Shown here piece after piece: positions 11,023 to 23,130 of a stretch of 64,000 nt of DNA. The DNA comes from Hysterangium stoloniferum (lineage: Eukaryota; Basidiomycota; Agaricomycetes; Hysterangiales; Hysterangiaceae), in assembly GCA_015178975.1 (NCBI GenBank), contig WHVD01000085.1, forward strand, positions 62,001-126,000, read 5' to 3'. Made by a program: the position numbers and the translations under genes. Below the pieces are notes generated by a model. That model was given only the letters and a program-made list of their open reading frames with translations. It made no database searches and was not told where the DNA came from. How positions within the stretch are numbered: the stretch's first letter is position 1; the number at the start of each line of letters is the position of its first letter.

Positions 11023-12260
11023 ATGTTATCTTTGTTGGTTATTGCGGTTGTTAGCCTCGCATCTACGCACCGAAGTAGTGCGATAGCGGTACGGGCTTCC
11101 GTTGCTGAAAGCAGATGTCCACTGATTAGTGTTGTTCAAGACGACGAGTGTAACTTGTACTACAGACGAATGGGTCTGTCATATCCATTCTATCCTCTCT
11201 TTGTGGATTTTCATGCCATTTTTAGACTTTTAACGAGGACAACCTAAGCCCATGTCTGGGTAAGTACGCTCTTCTACGCTTCGTAGCCTGATGGAGTCTG
11301 ATCTTGATTCAATGCAGTTGCCTCTGCTCTTCAGGCAACGTGCAGCGGTGGCAGTATGTTCTTAGTCCCTCTACCCTTTTCATCATTTGCCCATGCTTCT
11401 TCAGATTGGACTATCGCCCCATTAGATCCAGGTTTGCAATACGCCGGTCCCTACGTTGGCCAATCGAACAAATGTGTGTGCAGTACGGTAGTCTACTCGC
11501 TTGTCTCAGCCTGTGGTGCATGTCAGGGGAGGGGCATCACCACGTGAGTACTTGTTACCAACATTGTAATTATTACAATATTTATCAGTCATCAGGTGGA
11601 GCCAATGGAGCCTTAATTGCACAGCTTCGGACATCACGATCAGTCAATACCCCATCACAATCCCACCGGCTATATCCATTCCTAGCTGGGCGTATCTCAA
11701 TGTCACAATCCCCGATGTTTGGGACCCAACAGAGGCACGTGCTGCCCATGATTCGGGCAAACCGGACTCTACAGCAGCACCTTCAGCTACTGCTCCAGCT
11801 TCGACTGGACCTTCGAGCGAGAGATCAAACCATACAGGCGCGATTGCAGGAGGCGTTGTTGGTGGTGTAGTTGTACTTGCTTTGATTGCCATCGGTGTGT
11901 TCGTCTTAATGCGGCGGCGCAATACGGCACCTCAGACTGCAAGTAGTCGCGGGGAAAAGCTCTATATGGCGGCTAGCCCAGCAACGTTCCATGCAATGGC
12001 CTCTCCTCCTTTGTCAGCGCAGAAACTTTATGTAAAGCCTTCTTGTTAGGAATTGTTCCGTATTGCTCACTTTTGATCCTCATCAGGATCCCTCTGATCC
12101 AAGTACATTTCCCATCCATCCTAGTCCGACACTCCCCCCATACGCGCCTTCGACAATTGCCTCTAACAGCCCGAGCACATACTATCACCCGCAGAGTCCC
12201 CAGCCATTGCTCGCCTACAGTAATCCTGGTGGGCGGTATTCAGGCGCTCCTGAGGTATAA
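11023..12260 (+). CDS. Single-pass membrane protein with cysteine-rich ectodomain (fungal EGFR-juxtamembrane-like type)
   Basis: Well-supported exons are 11226-11259, 11318-11543, 11596-12031 and 12087-12260, with introns of 58, 52 and 55 nt. The ectodomain reads NEDNLSPCLV, then ATCSGGSMF, CVCSTVVYSLVSACGACQG and WSQWSLNC, the pattern of a family common in agaricomycetes. A Ser/Thr/Pro-rich linker precedes the membrane segment GAIAGGVVGGVVVLALIAIG, followed by the basic stop-transfer MRRR. The cytoplasmic tail is Pro/Ser-rich and contains two SPxxP-like stretches. The 5' exon is uncertain: a signal-peptide-like frame starts at 11023, but I could not find a clean donor joining it to 11226. 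A surface-sensing or wall-linked role is inference. A 3' stub lies at 3074-3400. Confidence 0.8.
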
Positions 12261-13139
12261 AGGCGCTATCAATGATGGACATCCTTCAATGGCGCCTATC
12301 CCCGCTCGCTCACAACGTCTATTTTAATTTCCTTTTACTATTTATGTGTAATTTTTCCGAACCAATGTAACGCGGTCTAAGGATAAAATATACTTCTATT
12401 AATTGATTCGACGAGAACGCTGCCTTTGTTATGAGTCCACTGGTACTATGAAGAGAGGGAACTCAAAGTTAATCATTTGTATAGAGTACGGGTAATATAC
12501 TTTACTGCGGTCGGCTGTGGTAATGCGTGAATTCAACAAGTATTTAACTAAGATTTAAACACGAGTTGACAAACTGAAACTGGCAAATCCGTTAAATAGC
12601 CAGAGCAGATCCATTGCACTTGTATTGTGGTTTGCAGTGAAATCTCTTGAGAGCGCACTCGGACCCAAATGAGCCGCAATATTCACGTCAAGTACAAAAT
12701 CATTGATTTTGAGGACTATTGTGGTAGGAGAACAGGCTATGATAACAATGTCTAGCGAGTATGGCAGCAACTAATATAAATATCAGGAACCAATTCAGTT
12801 TACGACTATATATTACCCTAGGAGCCGAGTATAACAGCTGATAGGCAAGTCCGCGCCTAAGTGATACTCTGCCCGTGCCTTGACTTCAAAAGGAAAGTAG
12901 GCTAGGGACTGTTGAACTTGGGACTTACATGGTGTACTTTTATAAAATTTACAGCTACTGTAGACTTCTCTTTGTGCAGTTGATTAAGTTTGTTCAAGTC
13001 AGAAATCAATAATGATGCCCTGTTCTTCTTTATTTGTTTTTGTTTCAGGATGATTCAACATTCAAGGCGTATTTGAGGGTTCACGTCCTGCTTCAATATA
13101 CCAAGAGACCATGCCTCTTGTCAATTTTTCCCATCAGGA
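12261..13139. other. Intergenic, nothing recognised
   Basis: AT-rich sequence downstream of the membrane protein gene. The only open frame (12555-12770, minus) has no recognisable features. Confidence 0.5.
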
Positions 13140-14330
13140 ACCATAACCAGAACATTGTCCACTTGTCGTGAGGCATGAATTGTTGCGGTTGATGGCTTGG
13201 GTAACGTTTGCATCAGATCATATCTACATGACCCAATCTATAGACAGGCGTTATATAAGAATCCTGAAGCCACAATGATCTTTACTTGCGTCCTAAATCC
13301 CCATTCCTTTACAATCAATTTGAAGTCTTCTCCACTGGCATCTCTTCACAAATGGATTTGATCGAGTCCGGAAGTCCAGCGGAAGAACAGTGGGAAATGT
13401 AGGAATTTCCCAGCGTCAGCATGGAGAGTCTTATGGGAATTGATATCCACCTACCCTCAGAACCCTCGCTCGGGTGTCGTACACATCTGCGCTCAGTCAG
13501 TCTGTTTTACCCGTCAGATCTTCTGCGCACAACTTGGATTTAGGTCTTCTTAGTTACGACTACATTCTGTGTATTCCCAAAGAGATTGAACTAGTATGGC
13601 TTGAAAAGTTTCACTATACCAACATTATCTTTCTCATAATACGCTACCTTCCATTCGCGAGCCTCTCCTTTCACACTTCTATTCTTTACGCTGACTCCAA
13701 GAAAACCTAGGTGGGTCTGTGCCCTTGTACTTACTCCTACTCTAATTCGGCTTATTTTAGTAAATGTTGAATTTTGGACAAGATTAATATCCATTGACAA
13801 GCTCAATACAGCTGTGAAAACGTATTGCATATTGGGGGTGTCCTTGGAGTTTTTGGTTTGTCTGTAATGACTTGTAAGGACTATTCGCGACATCCATGCA
13901 ACTGGTATTGACATATATACGTTGCACATGTCATAGATGTTCAGGTTGTTCAAGTCTACGCCTTGTACAATAAGAACTGGCCCATTTCAATTTGTCTTGG
14001 CTGCGTAGGGCTTGCGAGCATCGTGCTGAACTGTGTAAGTAAACACTGCCGGGCGGTGGAATAAGACTAGCCAACTGACTGCAATAGTTTGAAACTAATT
14101 TCTCTGACTGTAACTTCGAGCCTCCGGATCACATGTCTATGTACGTATTTTTCTTCCCCTATTTTTTAAAACATCAACAGCTTACAGCCTGCTTTTATCA
14201 GTCGTTTGTTATTGTAATTTTCAACAAATTCCTCAACTCCAACTAGTCCATAGGACGGATTTTCTTTTTTGTGATTTTAGTCTCGTTCTCTGGCTGCGTG
14301 GTTGCTCTCAGCTCGTTTAAGTTATTCCAT
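13140..14330. repeat. Left arm of a degenerate 1-kb inverted repeat
   Basis: Reading outward to inward, segments match the reverse complement of 16190-17215 in the same order: aaggcatgaattg-type, tataagaatcctg-type, the tccttggagtc segment and the caacaaatt segment. I estimate 75-85 percent identity with small indels. The arm holds a minus-strand frame at 13591-13953. Confidence 0.75.
13591..13953 (-). CDS. Unrecognised 120-residue frame in the inverted repeat
   Basis: The open frame begins NLNIYDMCNVYMSIPVAW, continues with SRIRVGVSTRAQTHLGFLG, and ends VGIVKLFKPY before a stop. The opposite arm (about 16460-16790, plus strand) preserves matching words (IVQGVDLSNLDIYEMCNV; IRVGVS) but is interrupted. 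Conserved words in both arms suggest that a coding exon was duplicated with the repeat. Upstream exons probably exist, because similarity at the protein level continues past the start. No family is recognised and expression is unproven. Confidence 0.35.
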   Translation of the reverse strand: MNNLNIYDMCNVYMSIPVAWMSRIVLTSHYRQTKNSKDTPNMQYVFTAVLSLSMDINLVQNSTFTKISRIRVGVSTRAQTHLGFLGVSVKNRSVKGEAREWKVAYYEKDNVGIVKLFKPY

Positions 14331-15030
14331 ATGACACGACCAACGCGATCCTTTCAGCAACGCTCGACCATAAACAGTTTGCCGAGTGCTATCCTATCTC
14401 AGTGTACGCCCTGTAGTATCGTTCTTCATTTGATTTGCTTATGATGTCACTCCAGCTTTATCTATTTTGTATGAAGCTTCCAGAATGGTTTTCCGCTCAA
14501 CACTAAAAAATATGTTTAGGGCGGTTGCCACCCTACGACTAGGTAATATCGTTTTCATTCTGGTAAGTGAAATGTCCAGTTGTGCTCCTCGTTCTAATTC
14601 ATTCTTCTCGTTTTGAGTTTACCTCAGTACGAAAATTTAGATCTAGTTCGCTTTACCAAGATCGTCCTCATCATTTCGTAGGAAAATTGGCATTCCACCA
14701 TGGACCCCTTCCTCCTTCCTCCATCGCCGTGAGTCTTTTCTAAACTTATGTTTTAGACTCTGTCCCTCTTCATTGCTAAGAGAAACCCTACAGCATTATC
14801 TCCGCGGTGATGTGTCACTTCCTTTTAAACCTGCGTCAAATTAGCCACAAATCCACACCGACGATCACGACTTCCATTATACTTACCACACTTTGTCCCA
14901 TCGAACCGACACTGCTGCACAACAGAAACACGCGCACGGACGAAGGAAAGGAAGACAGTATCAATGGAGCGGTGAGGCTATGAGCTTTGGCTACTATCTC
15001 CTCGGATTATGCCCATTAAATATTAAATCA
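14130..15030 (+). repeat. Dispersed repeat R1, copy 1 (gene-5'-end-like)
   Basis: About 900 bp shared in order and orientation with 21650-22420. Part of its start is also present inverted at 16190-16330. Both full copies keep an ACCATGG context with a short frame opening MDPFLLP, then a donor-like GTGA. The unit may therefore have begun as the promoter and first exon of a gene family. The downstream coding part is not visible in either copy. Confidence 0.65.
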
Positions 15031-15735
15031 GGAAAATGCTGTTCGGCTACGGAGCCATGAAGAGATCGCCCATTATGAGGGCTGGTAGCCAACGATATAC
15101 TTAAACAGAATACAAGTAAAACAAAAGACCCAATAATACCCTGAAGACAAAGTCAATATCATCTTGTAGAGCTGGACATTAATGACACAGGAAGGATACA
15201 CAACTGTAGAACGAAGAAACTGAACCTATGTCTCGAAGTGGGCACCGAAATAAGAAAGACGATTTGGGACATTGCTAAAATAGATGGGAAGGTGGTTTGG
15301 AATAGCACGTAGGCCAGGTGCCAAAGAAGCCAACATCAAATAAAAACTGTGGTCAACATGAAAAAGTTTTGTGAATAAGCCCTGCTGGTAGGTCAAGAAA
15401 AAGATGTAGATGCACATTATGCAGGAGACACAAGCCTGCTGAAGAGACAGCGTGAAAAGTGGGATCTGAGAGGACTGCAAACCAAGTTTCTTGGCGTTAG
15501 TTCCTTGGTCACGAGTAACAACAAATGTGCTGAATGACTCTTTTTTTTTTTTCATTTTTCTACTTTATTTTAAAATATCTCCTTTTCATTTTGTTTTTAT
15601 TTTTATTTTTTCGTTTGTGAGTATCAGAGGTCACATGACGAGGACACATGTGACGAGTATAGTATAGTCGTTTGTGGGGAATTGTGGGCAGAGATTATAT
15701 GATCCACACACATAAATACAAACTTTTGCGGCGGG
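15031..15735. other. No gene supported
   Basis: Contains a 12-13 nt T-run near 15540 and a minus-strand frame (15226-15555) without recognisable features. Confidence 0.45.
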
Positions 15736-15997
15736 TAGCTTAGATGCAAGTGGACTTATCCTTAGGATAACGGTGCTAAATAGGACGTCTCCGCTCACGA
15801 CCAGCCCTCTCTTCATATGACATGCGAGATTCGGACTAGCGAACTCCGCTATAGTACATGCCCGGAGAGCTAGCTTAGATGCAAGTGGACTAAGATAATG
15901 GTGCTAAATAGGACGTCTCCGCTCACAACCCAAGCTCTCTTCATGTAATACGCGAGACTCGGATATCTAGCGAATTCCACTATAGTACATGCCCCAA
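15736..15997. repeat. Tandem duplication, period about 135 bp
   Basis: The segment starting tagcttagatgcaagtggac at 15736 is repeated from 15871. The second copy lacks about 10 bp near its start and carries several substitutions. Both copies contain gtgctaaataggacgtctcc. Confidence 0.85.
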
Positions 15998-16189
15998 GCT
16001 TTCACATTTATTGTCATTCAGAGACTTATTTTGAAGTGATTAAAGTTTACATTGTTCAGAATTATATACATTATATACATTTGTAAATTCACTGAACCTA
16101 AAAAACATAAGTTAGTCTCCTTTTGGAACCTTGCTGAATACTTACTCATGGATCAATAACACAGCCGGAGAACGACACTGAAGTTACAT

Positions 16190-17215
16190 ATATATAAGTC
16201 CGTCTTATGGTCTGGTTGGTGCACTAGACAATTTGTTGAGAATTAAAATAACAAACGACAATGATATAGTAAGCTTTTGATGATTTAAAAAATAGGGGGA
16301 GAAAAACACGAACGTAGATATGTGATCCGGAGGCTCGGAGTTGCGGTCAGAGAATTTGACTTCAAACTATGACAGTCAGTTGATTAGTCTTATCTTAGCC
16401 CCCCCCCCATATAGTGTTACTTACACACTACTCAACAGGATGTTCGCACACCCTACGCAGCCAAGAAAAATTGAAATGAACGTTCTTATTGTACAAGGCG
16501 TAGACTTGAGCAATCTGGACATCTATGAAATGTGCAACGTATGTCAGTGTTAGTCGCATGGACATCGTAAATAAATGAAGAATCGTCAAATAATAGAACA
16601 TTTACTAAAATACAGTGGATTAGAGTAGGAGTAAGTATAAGGACAAATCACAATTTAACTTCAGGCTCACCTAGGTTTTCTTGGAGTCAGCGTAAAGAAT
16701 AGAAATGTGAAAGAAGAGGCTTGCGAATGGAAGGTAGTATATTATGAGAAAGAGAATGTTGGTGTAGTGAAACCTTTCAAACCATCCTAGTTCAATCTCT
16801 GGAAATTACACACCCAATAGTGGTAACTAAGAAGACCTAAATCCAAGTTGTTCACAAAGATCTCGCTGCGTGATATGACTGATTGCGCGCAGATGGATAT
16901 GATGCTCGAGGGAGAATTCTGAGAGAAGATGGATATCAATGCCGATAAGACTATGGTTTTGCTGGCAATCGCCTACATTGCCCAACTGCTCTTTTACCCG
17001 ATGTCCGGGCGCCATCAAATCGACTTGTGAAGAGATGAAGACTTCAGGTTGATACTAAGGAAATGAGAACTTCGGACATAGGTAAATATCTTTGTGGCTC
17101 CACGATTCTTATAAAACGCCGTTGATAGCTTTCATGTAAATATGATTCGATGACCTATGCAGCAATTCATGCCTTACCACAGGGAAGCTGGAATGTACAG
17201 AAGTCCTCAATATGA
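16190..17215. repeat. Right arm of the degenerate inverted repeat
   Basis: Reverse-complement counterpart of 13140-14330. It carries a broken version of the same frame on the plus strand and a run of nine or ten C residues near 16400. Confidence 0.75.
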
Positions 17216-18119
17216 CATGGTCATAGAAGGTAATACAAAAGTTATGTGATCAGGTATTTGAAAGTGCTATTCCAAGACAGATATGACTGCTGATGTAGTG
17301 TTTAAAGACATTATTATTGATCCACCAGGTCACGAAGTGACTGAGTAAAGTTGTGGGGGGTGGTAGCATGGTGGCGGCTTGCCCCCCACAGGTCACAGCC
17401 TTGTGTATGTTCATCCAACCATGAGCCTCCCTTGCCTCCTAGATGGCACAAATTACATAATGGCACTCAGGCGCAACCCAACACACTTCAATACAATACT
17501 ACAATTTATATTTCTACTCACTTTCCAAAGCCCACCTCCATCATACCCATTAAAATGTTATTCACAGCCGCAACTGCCACCAACTGAGTCAACTTCTTCT
17601 TTGTTGTTTGCTATGTGGTGTGTAAAAGTGGCCGCCAATTTGGATGCTGTCGATGGAGGCTAATGGTTTCTATGGTACGGGCCGTGATGAAGAAGTGGTG
17701 AATCAAGTTTCGTGTCCCCACAGGCAATCCAACAAACTCCACAATTTTTCAATATATAACATCACAATTTCTCTTTCCACTCACTTTCTAAACCCCACCT
17801 CATCTTCGTACGTCCCTCAGTCAGTGGGCCGACAGCAGATAAAGTCTTCCAATCATCTTTACTCCTGCTGACGTGCATAGATGCCAGTCTTTCGATTGAC
17901 GTATCTTGTACCACTCAAAAATGTCATTACCATCACACATTGCTGAAGTCTTTTTTATTCTGCCACATTCGAGTCTAACATCGAAAACCGAGGTACAATA
18001 CAAATCAAAGAAAAATTTCATCTGCGAGGACTCATAATGAATGCACGATAAGCTACACCAGTCCGAATATATCAAAAGATTGAATTATCCCTACAGAGTC
18101 TCTTGGCTCCTTCTAAACG
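17216..18119. other. Intergenic, low-complexity C/A-rich segments
   Basis: Two C/A-rich passages (about 17380-17580 and 17700-17820) share wording such as actcactttccaaagccc and tttctaaaccccacctc, so they look like a weak internal duplication. No gene is supported. Confidence 0.45.
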
Positions 18120-21100
18120 TCATTTGGATGCCAATTTACGTTTTCCGCCTCCCCTACCTGCAGCCATACTACTTTCCCCGATTGAAAATTCCGATTCCCC
18201 CTTGTCACTCGATTCAATTCTCCCATCCATAGATAGTTTCACAAATGAATTCCAATGGCCAGGGTCGGAAGTTGCACCAGGATACATACTCTGTACAACC
18301 TCCTTGGTGGATATTTCTTCGGGCTCGAACATTTTCGGGACATCCTTTGATAACTTGAGCAATTCATTGTATGTTTCATTGTCCTCGAATTGAATGGCCC
18401 CAAAAGTCTCGGACGAAGCCTGCGCACACCAGATATCAAAAGAAGTGTAGGGATCTTTCCGGAATGCATATTTCTTTTTTTTTTCCCTAGACGGTTGCGT
18501 TCGTGCACCACGCGCCACGGTGGTGACTTTGGACTTAGAAGATGCCAGGGCATACACCATTCGAATCACAGGTGGAGGGTCAGATGACTTGTCGAAAATG
18601 CGTAGATCGAATGGGCTCATCTTGTCAAAGAGGAAATCTATCGGTTTGTCGGAATAACGAAAATCGTTCTTCGACTGCTTCATGATGACCGATACAAACT
18701 CCTTTCCCGAATCCGGATCTTTGTAGAGCATTGGAAGCGCCACATCAATGCCAAATTGATTATCAGCGCAAAGAACTCCGGCCCCTCGAGCAGCAAGCCT
18801 CCAGAGGAATTCGATGGACAGCACCCTGGAATCATAAATTTTTATGAAATGCGTAACGTAGATCCGTGAATCTTTGAACGTCTCAGCGAAAGATTTGTTG
18901 TGACTCATAGTGTTCAGCATTGAAGGGACACGATCCTTGATCCGCCCGTTGTAGATCCCCTGCGCGAAGAGAGCTTCGAAGTAGGAGGTCACCGGGACAA
19001 TTAATGACTCCGACTCCAGCCGCTTGGTTTGAAACATGAGACGATCTAGCGTATCGATGGTAATGTTGCAGGTAATGACTTCCCCTCGATCTCCCTTACT
19101 CATTCCAGGCCATTCCAAAATCTGTCGCAATGCCTGACAAGACTTGAAGTTACTATGCTGCATGACCGTGGCCGCCGCCTCAGTGAGCATCGGTTCTGAG
19201 GTTGCGACCGTGACGACAGACTCGAACCCTGCCTTGACACCCAAGCATACGCGCATGTATTTCTCGACCTGGACCATCTCGTTCGCATCTGCCTCTCTTC
19301 GATCTGCACCAGAAAGAGCGGTCGTATTAAAGTCCAGTGCAAGACGACGCGACATCACCGCAAACTGTTCCTCAACCCTCAACTTCATGCCAGGTTGCCA
19401 AGAACGACAGAGAAGTTTCTCGATAGCAAATGTGATGACCGTTTTTCGAACACCATCTCCGCCCACTTGGTAGCGGGTTGACCATCTATAAGTACATAAA
19501 GCCATGGACATGGACAGAGAATTTTGAAAGGACGAACAAAGGACGACCCAGTGATAGCCTAAACCCCAACTCAGTAACATCTTTCAAGGTCAGGCTCTTA
19601 TCAAACTTCCTCGCCATGTGATCGAATCCCAGCGCGCTGAACGGTTTCACATTAACAAGTTCACCTCTGAGAATGCGGTTCGAGGCATCTCGGTAAGGTG
19701 GTGGGGCGAATTGGTCAGACTGTCCAGTTGTAGACAAGAAGAAGCTCCAGATGGGGAATGGCCGTATGTTCTGCAAAGCGCGTCTCAGCGATGTGAATGC
19801 GGTCCACTCTGTACTAGGATCGGTTTCATATATGGCCTGCGACAAGGTGTGAGCCTCGTCAAACGCCAAACACAATATGGGAGCATGCTCTTTATCAGGC
19901 AGGAAAGAAGGGTTTATCTTAGGCAATATCTGTCGGAGGGCAGTATCGAGAACTTAAAAAAAGAAAAATTGCATTGGTCATGTGCACGCCCGCCCAGAGA
20001 AATAATCCAAAATACCTTCTGTCTTGAACCTACCTTGCGGTGACTTCTTGGAGGGCGTCGTCTGGGGGTCAATACCGCGATATAGCTGCTTTGACTGTGA
20101 ATAAAATAGGAGCTGCATAGAGCAGGCGACTCCCCTCATCTGCTCTGTTCATCACGTCTGCATAAAAGATGATACGTAGCGGGGCTTGCTTGTCAAACAT
20201 CTGCCCAACTGTCATAAAATCCCGAAATTGTTCAGGAAGGGATTTAGGATAGTTCTGTAGTGCTACCTCCTTTTCGGTGGGTGCGATATCAGGAGAGTCG
20301 GATATTTGCTGTTGGATGAATTGTGGGTCATCAATCACTTCTAATATTTTTTCGAACAATGCAGTGAGAAATGCGCTGAAGCGATCATCGCTTTCATGCG
20401 ATTGGAAGCCACTACGTGTCAACCATTCTAGGACAGCGGTGTCAGGAGCTGGATAACCTGGATCAGAACGTCAGAGCTTTACAAGTAAAGATAACGGGGA
20501 GAAAAATCACCTTGCTGCCATGCACGAAGATTAAACGGGACTACAAAGTGCTTCTTGGAGAACTCGTCAATCAGACGTGATTTCCCCATTCCAGAGGACT
20601 GTACAATTGGCAAAAGACGCGCATATACATTAGGGTCGTTGTGCTTTGTTATGTACTCGTAAAGGATGTCGTCAATCCTTCCTTGAAATGGGTGAGACCA
20701 CGACTTGATCGTCGCTAGAGTGCGGTCGGACAGGAAAGGCACAAGTAGGCGGAGCTTTACCCACCTTCTATGGAAGGATCTGTATCAAGTATCCTTTCAC
20801 CCTCGGCCAAACCGGCAGAACTAAGGTGGGGGCGCACAGGTTGGAGCATCTCTAATAAGGGCGATAAGGATAAATGGTGCGAGAGTAATACATTACAAAA
20901 TTACCAAGGCTCCGAATATCTGAAAAGGATCCTTTTTGTAAACATTCGCCCAATAAGTTGAAGAGCTCATCGTTCTCGACGATACACTTGCGAACATCGC
21001 GACGGTTGTTTAGGGCGGGCAGGAGAGGTGGATTCGCCGTTTCAGCAATTTGAGACAGAAGGGTGACGGCAAATTCTAACCCAAACTTTTTCATGCCTGA

Positions 21101-21286
21101 CTGGACGCCCTCGAGGATCCAAGCGATAGTATCGTTCTCCAACACCTCACGATCTTGCCTCTCCTCGTCTTCAAGAGATGTGCGTCTGGTGGCCATACGA
21201 AGAAGTTTCTTGGTTGACGATTCGTTAGCAGACTGTGAGGATGAGGACCGCTGGATATCAGGAGGGAACTGCGATGGATTAGACAT
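18120..21286 (-). CDS. Crinkler-like P-loop NTPase with putative nuclease-type C-terminal domain
   Basis: Minus-strand multi-exon gene, about 3.2 kb. The start is taken at 21286 (MSNPSQFPPDIQ) because the upstream extension to 21334 looks like leader sequence. Parts in order: an N-terminal helical, Ser-rich region; HPFQGRIDDILYEY followed by the Walker A SSGMGKSRLIDEF (near 20590); a Walker B region CLAFDEAHTL (near 19860); sensor-like FLSTTGQSDQF; then a long C-terminal region with FGIDVALPMLY and SVIMKQSKNDF. The last two together resemble the D...(E/Q)xK core of restriction-endonuclease-fold domains. The basic C-terminus GGKRKLASK could be a nuclear signal. Similar NTPase-plus-nuclease proteins are known as Crinkler/CR-type effectors in fungi and oomycetes. 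It looks nearly whole, but about one break or unrecognised small intron remains in the middle, so its activity is uncertain. Confidence 0.75.
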
Positions 21287-21649
21287 GATAGTGGTGGGCA
21301 AAAATGAACGGAGGTCACGTGACCATCGTACCAATCACCACTCGCTGCGACGCATCCGGCCTGCTCCCTCTCGATTCTCTCGTAGATACTATAGCAGCTA
21401 TGCTCTATACGACGCTACGGAACCGCTATGTATCTTAGTTATGCGATGCGGTATATAAATGTATTAAAAAAAAGGGAGGTCACGTGATATCACGGAAGCA
21501 TATGATTTCTCGTTCGAACAAATCTTATTTTTTAATTTTTTATAAATACCCATTCAACTCAACTTCTGGTACTTGTCGTAGTGCTTAAAAAAAGAGAACT
21601 ATAGTACGTAAGGTTGTTAGGATACGAACTAATCTATAACAATATACTC
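21287..21649. other. 5' flank of the NTPase gene
   Basis: Presumed promoter region on the minus strand, AT-rich, with an A-run near 21465. No site can be assigned. Confidence 0.4.
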
Positions 21650-22375
21650 AGTCTCGTATAAAGTAGACGAAGACTACACATATCTATGTTCGTGTTTTTT
21701 TCCCCCTATTTTCTAAATCATCAAAAGCTTACTATATCATTGTCGTTTGTTATTTTAATCCTCAACAAATTATCTAGTCCACCAACCAAACCATAAGACA
21801 GACTTATATTTATATAACTCCAGTCTCATTCTCTAACTGCATAGTTGCCCTCAGCTCGTTTAAGCCATTCCAAATGACACGAACGCGATCCTTCCAGCAA
21901 CGACCGTTTATGTATCGTTTTCAATCAAGTGAGTCACATGTCCAGATATATTCCTCGTCCTGACTTGCTCTTCTCGTTTCAAGTTTTCCCCAGTAATTAA
22001 ATTTATTTCTAGTTAGATTTATGGTAGCATAATTGATATTCCACCATGGACCCCTTTCTTCTTCCACTATCCCGGTGAATCTTTTTCTATACTTAGGTTT
22101 TTGAATCTGCCTCTGTCTTAACTGCTAAAAGGAACCCCACAGTATTCTCTCTACAGTGATGTGTAACTTTCTGTTAAACCTGCGTCAAATTAGCCGCATA
22201 TCTACACAGACGATCACGGGTTCCGTTGTACTTACCACACTCTGTCACACCGAACTGACACCATCGTATAGGAGAAACACCTGCACGGACGAAGTCACGG
22301 AAGACGGTATCAGTACCCTGCATGCCGGCCCTAGCTCCCATTGTCCCTAGATTAGGCTGTGTGTACATTTAGCTA
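21650..22375 (+). repeat. Dispersed repeat R1, copy 2
   Basis: Parallel to 14130-15030, including the tgacacgaacgcgatcctt and accatggacccctttcttc segments and the cctgcgtcaaattagcc block. Confidence 0.7.
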
Positions 22376-23029
22376 ATTTCTCTGAAGACTTGGGGCGACA
22401 AAGCTTTGAGCTTTGGCTACTACTTCTGTCCTTTGATTATGTCTGCCAAATACTAAAGCGACCGTCATCCACCTTATATACTTCATTAAGAGTATCCCGC
22501 TCAACTTTAGCGCCTAGCATTTATCCTCTCCGTAACTCTACAGCTATTGTTAAAAACTGGCTCCGTTCATCTCCATGAGGAATGTCTTCAACTTTGACCA
22601 CCTGGTAGCGACAAACGCAGCGGATTGTGGAAAGCTTTTGCCGAGGCCAAGCTGGGACACGTGAGGAAAATGGGAAGATCAGTTAGTATGTTATATATAT
22701 TGATTTCTCTGAAGACTTGGGGCGACGAAGCTTTGAGCTTTGGCTACTACTTCTGTCCTTTGATTATGTCTGCCAAATACTAAAGCGACCGTCATCCACC
22801 TTATATACTTCATTAAAAGTATCCCGCTCAACTTTAGCGCCTAGCATTTATCCTCTCCGTAACTCTACAGCTATTGTTAAAAACTGGCTCCGTTCATCTC
22901 CATGAGGAATGTCTTCAACTTTGACCACCTGGTAGTGACAAACGCAGCGGATTGTGGAAAGCTTTTGCCGAGGCCAAGCTGGGACACACGAGGAAAATGG
23001 GAAGATCAGTTAGTATGCTATATATATTG
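22376..23029 (+). repeat. Tandem duplication of 327 bp
   Basis: The unit starting atttctctgaagacttgggg at 22376 is repeated from 22703 with only a few base changes. Each unit carries the same 62-residue frame (for example SFELWLLLLSFDYVCQIL), which differs at two residues. The duplication is recent. The frame is probably incidental. Confidence 0.92.
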
Positions 23030-23130
23030 TCTAGAGCCATCTAGGAGAGCTCCCTAGCTCGGCTAGACATACTACTTTCTCGCGATCCCTATTTACCGGT
23101 CGATATAAAAGCTTACGATAAATTTAGAGA
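23030..23130 (+). repeat. Short dispersed repeat shared with 43020-43140
   Basis: The block with ctaggagagct, ctcggctagaca, actactttctcgcg and ataaaagcttac reappears as its reverse complement at about 43020-43140. In both places it lies next to gggaagatcag. Confidence 0.8.

Noticed and set aside
15226-15555. 109-residue minus-strand protein
   Set aside because: It starts in an A/T homopolymer (poly-Lys) and has no recognisable domain, paralog or splice context.
13140-17215. Terminal inverted repeats of one large DNA transposon
   Set aside because: There is no transposase between the arms, no target duplication was found, and the arms contain exon-like sequence.
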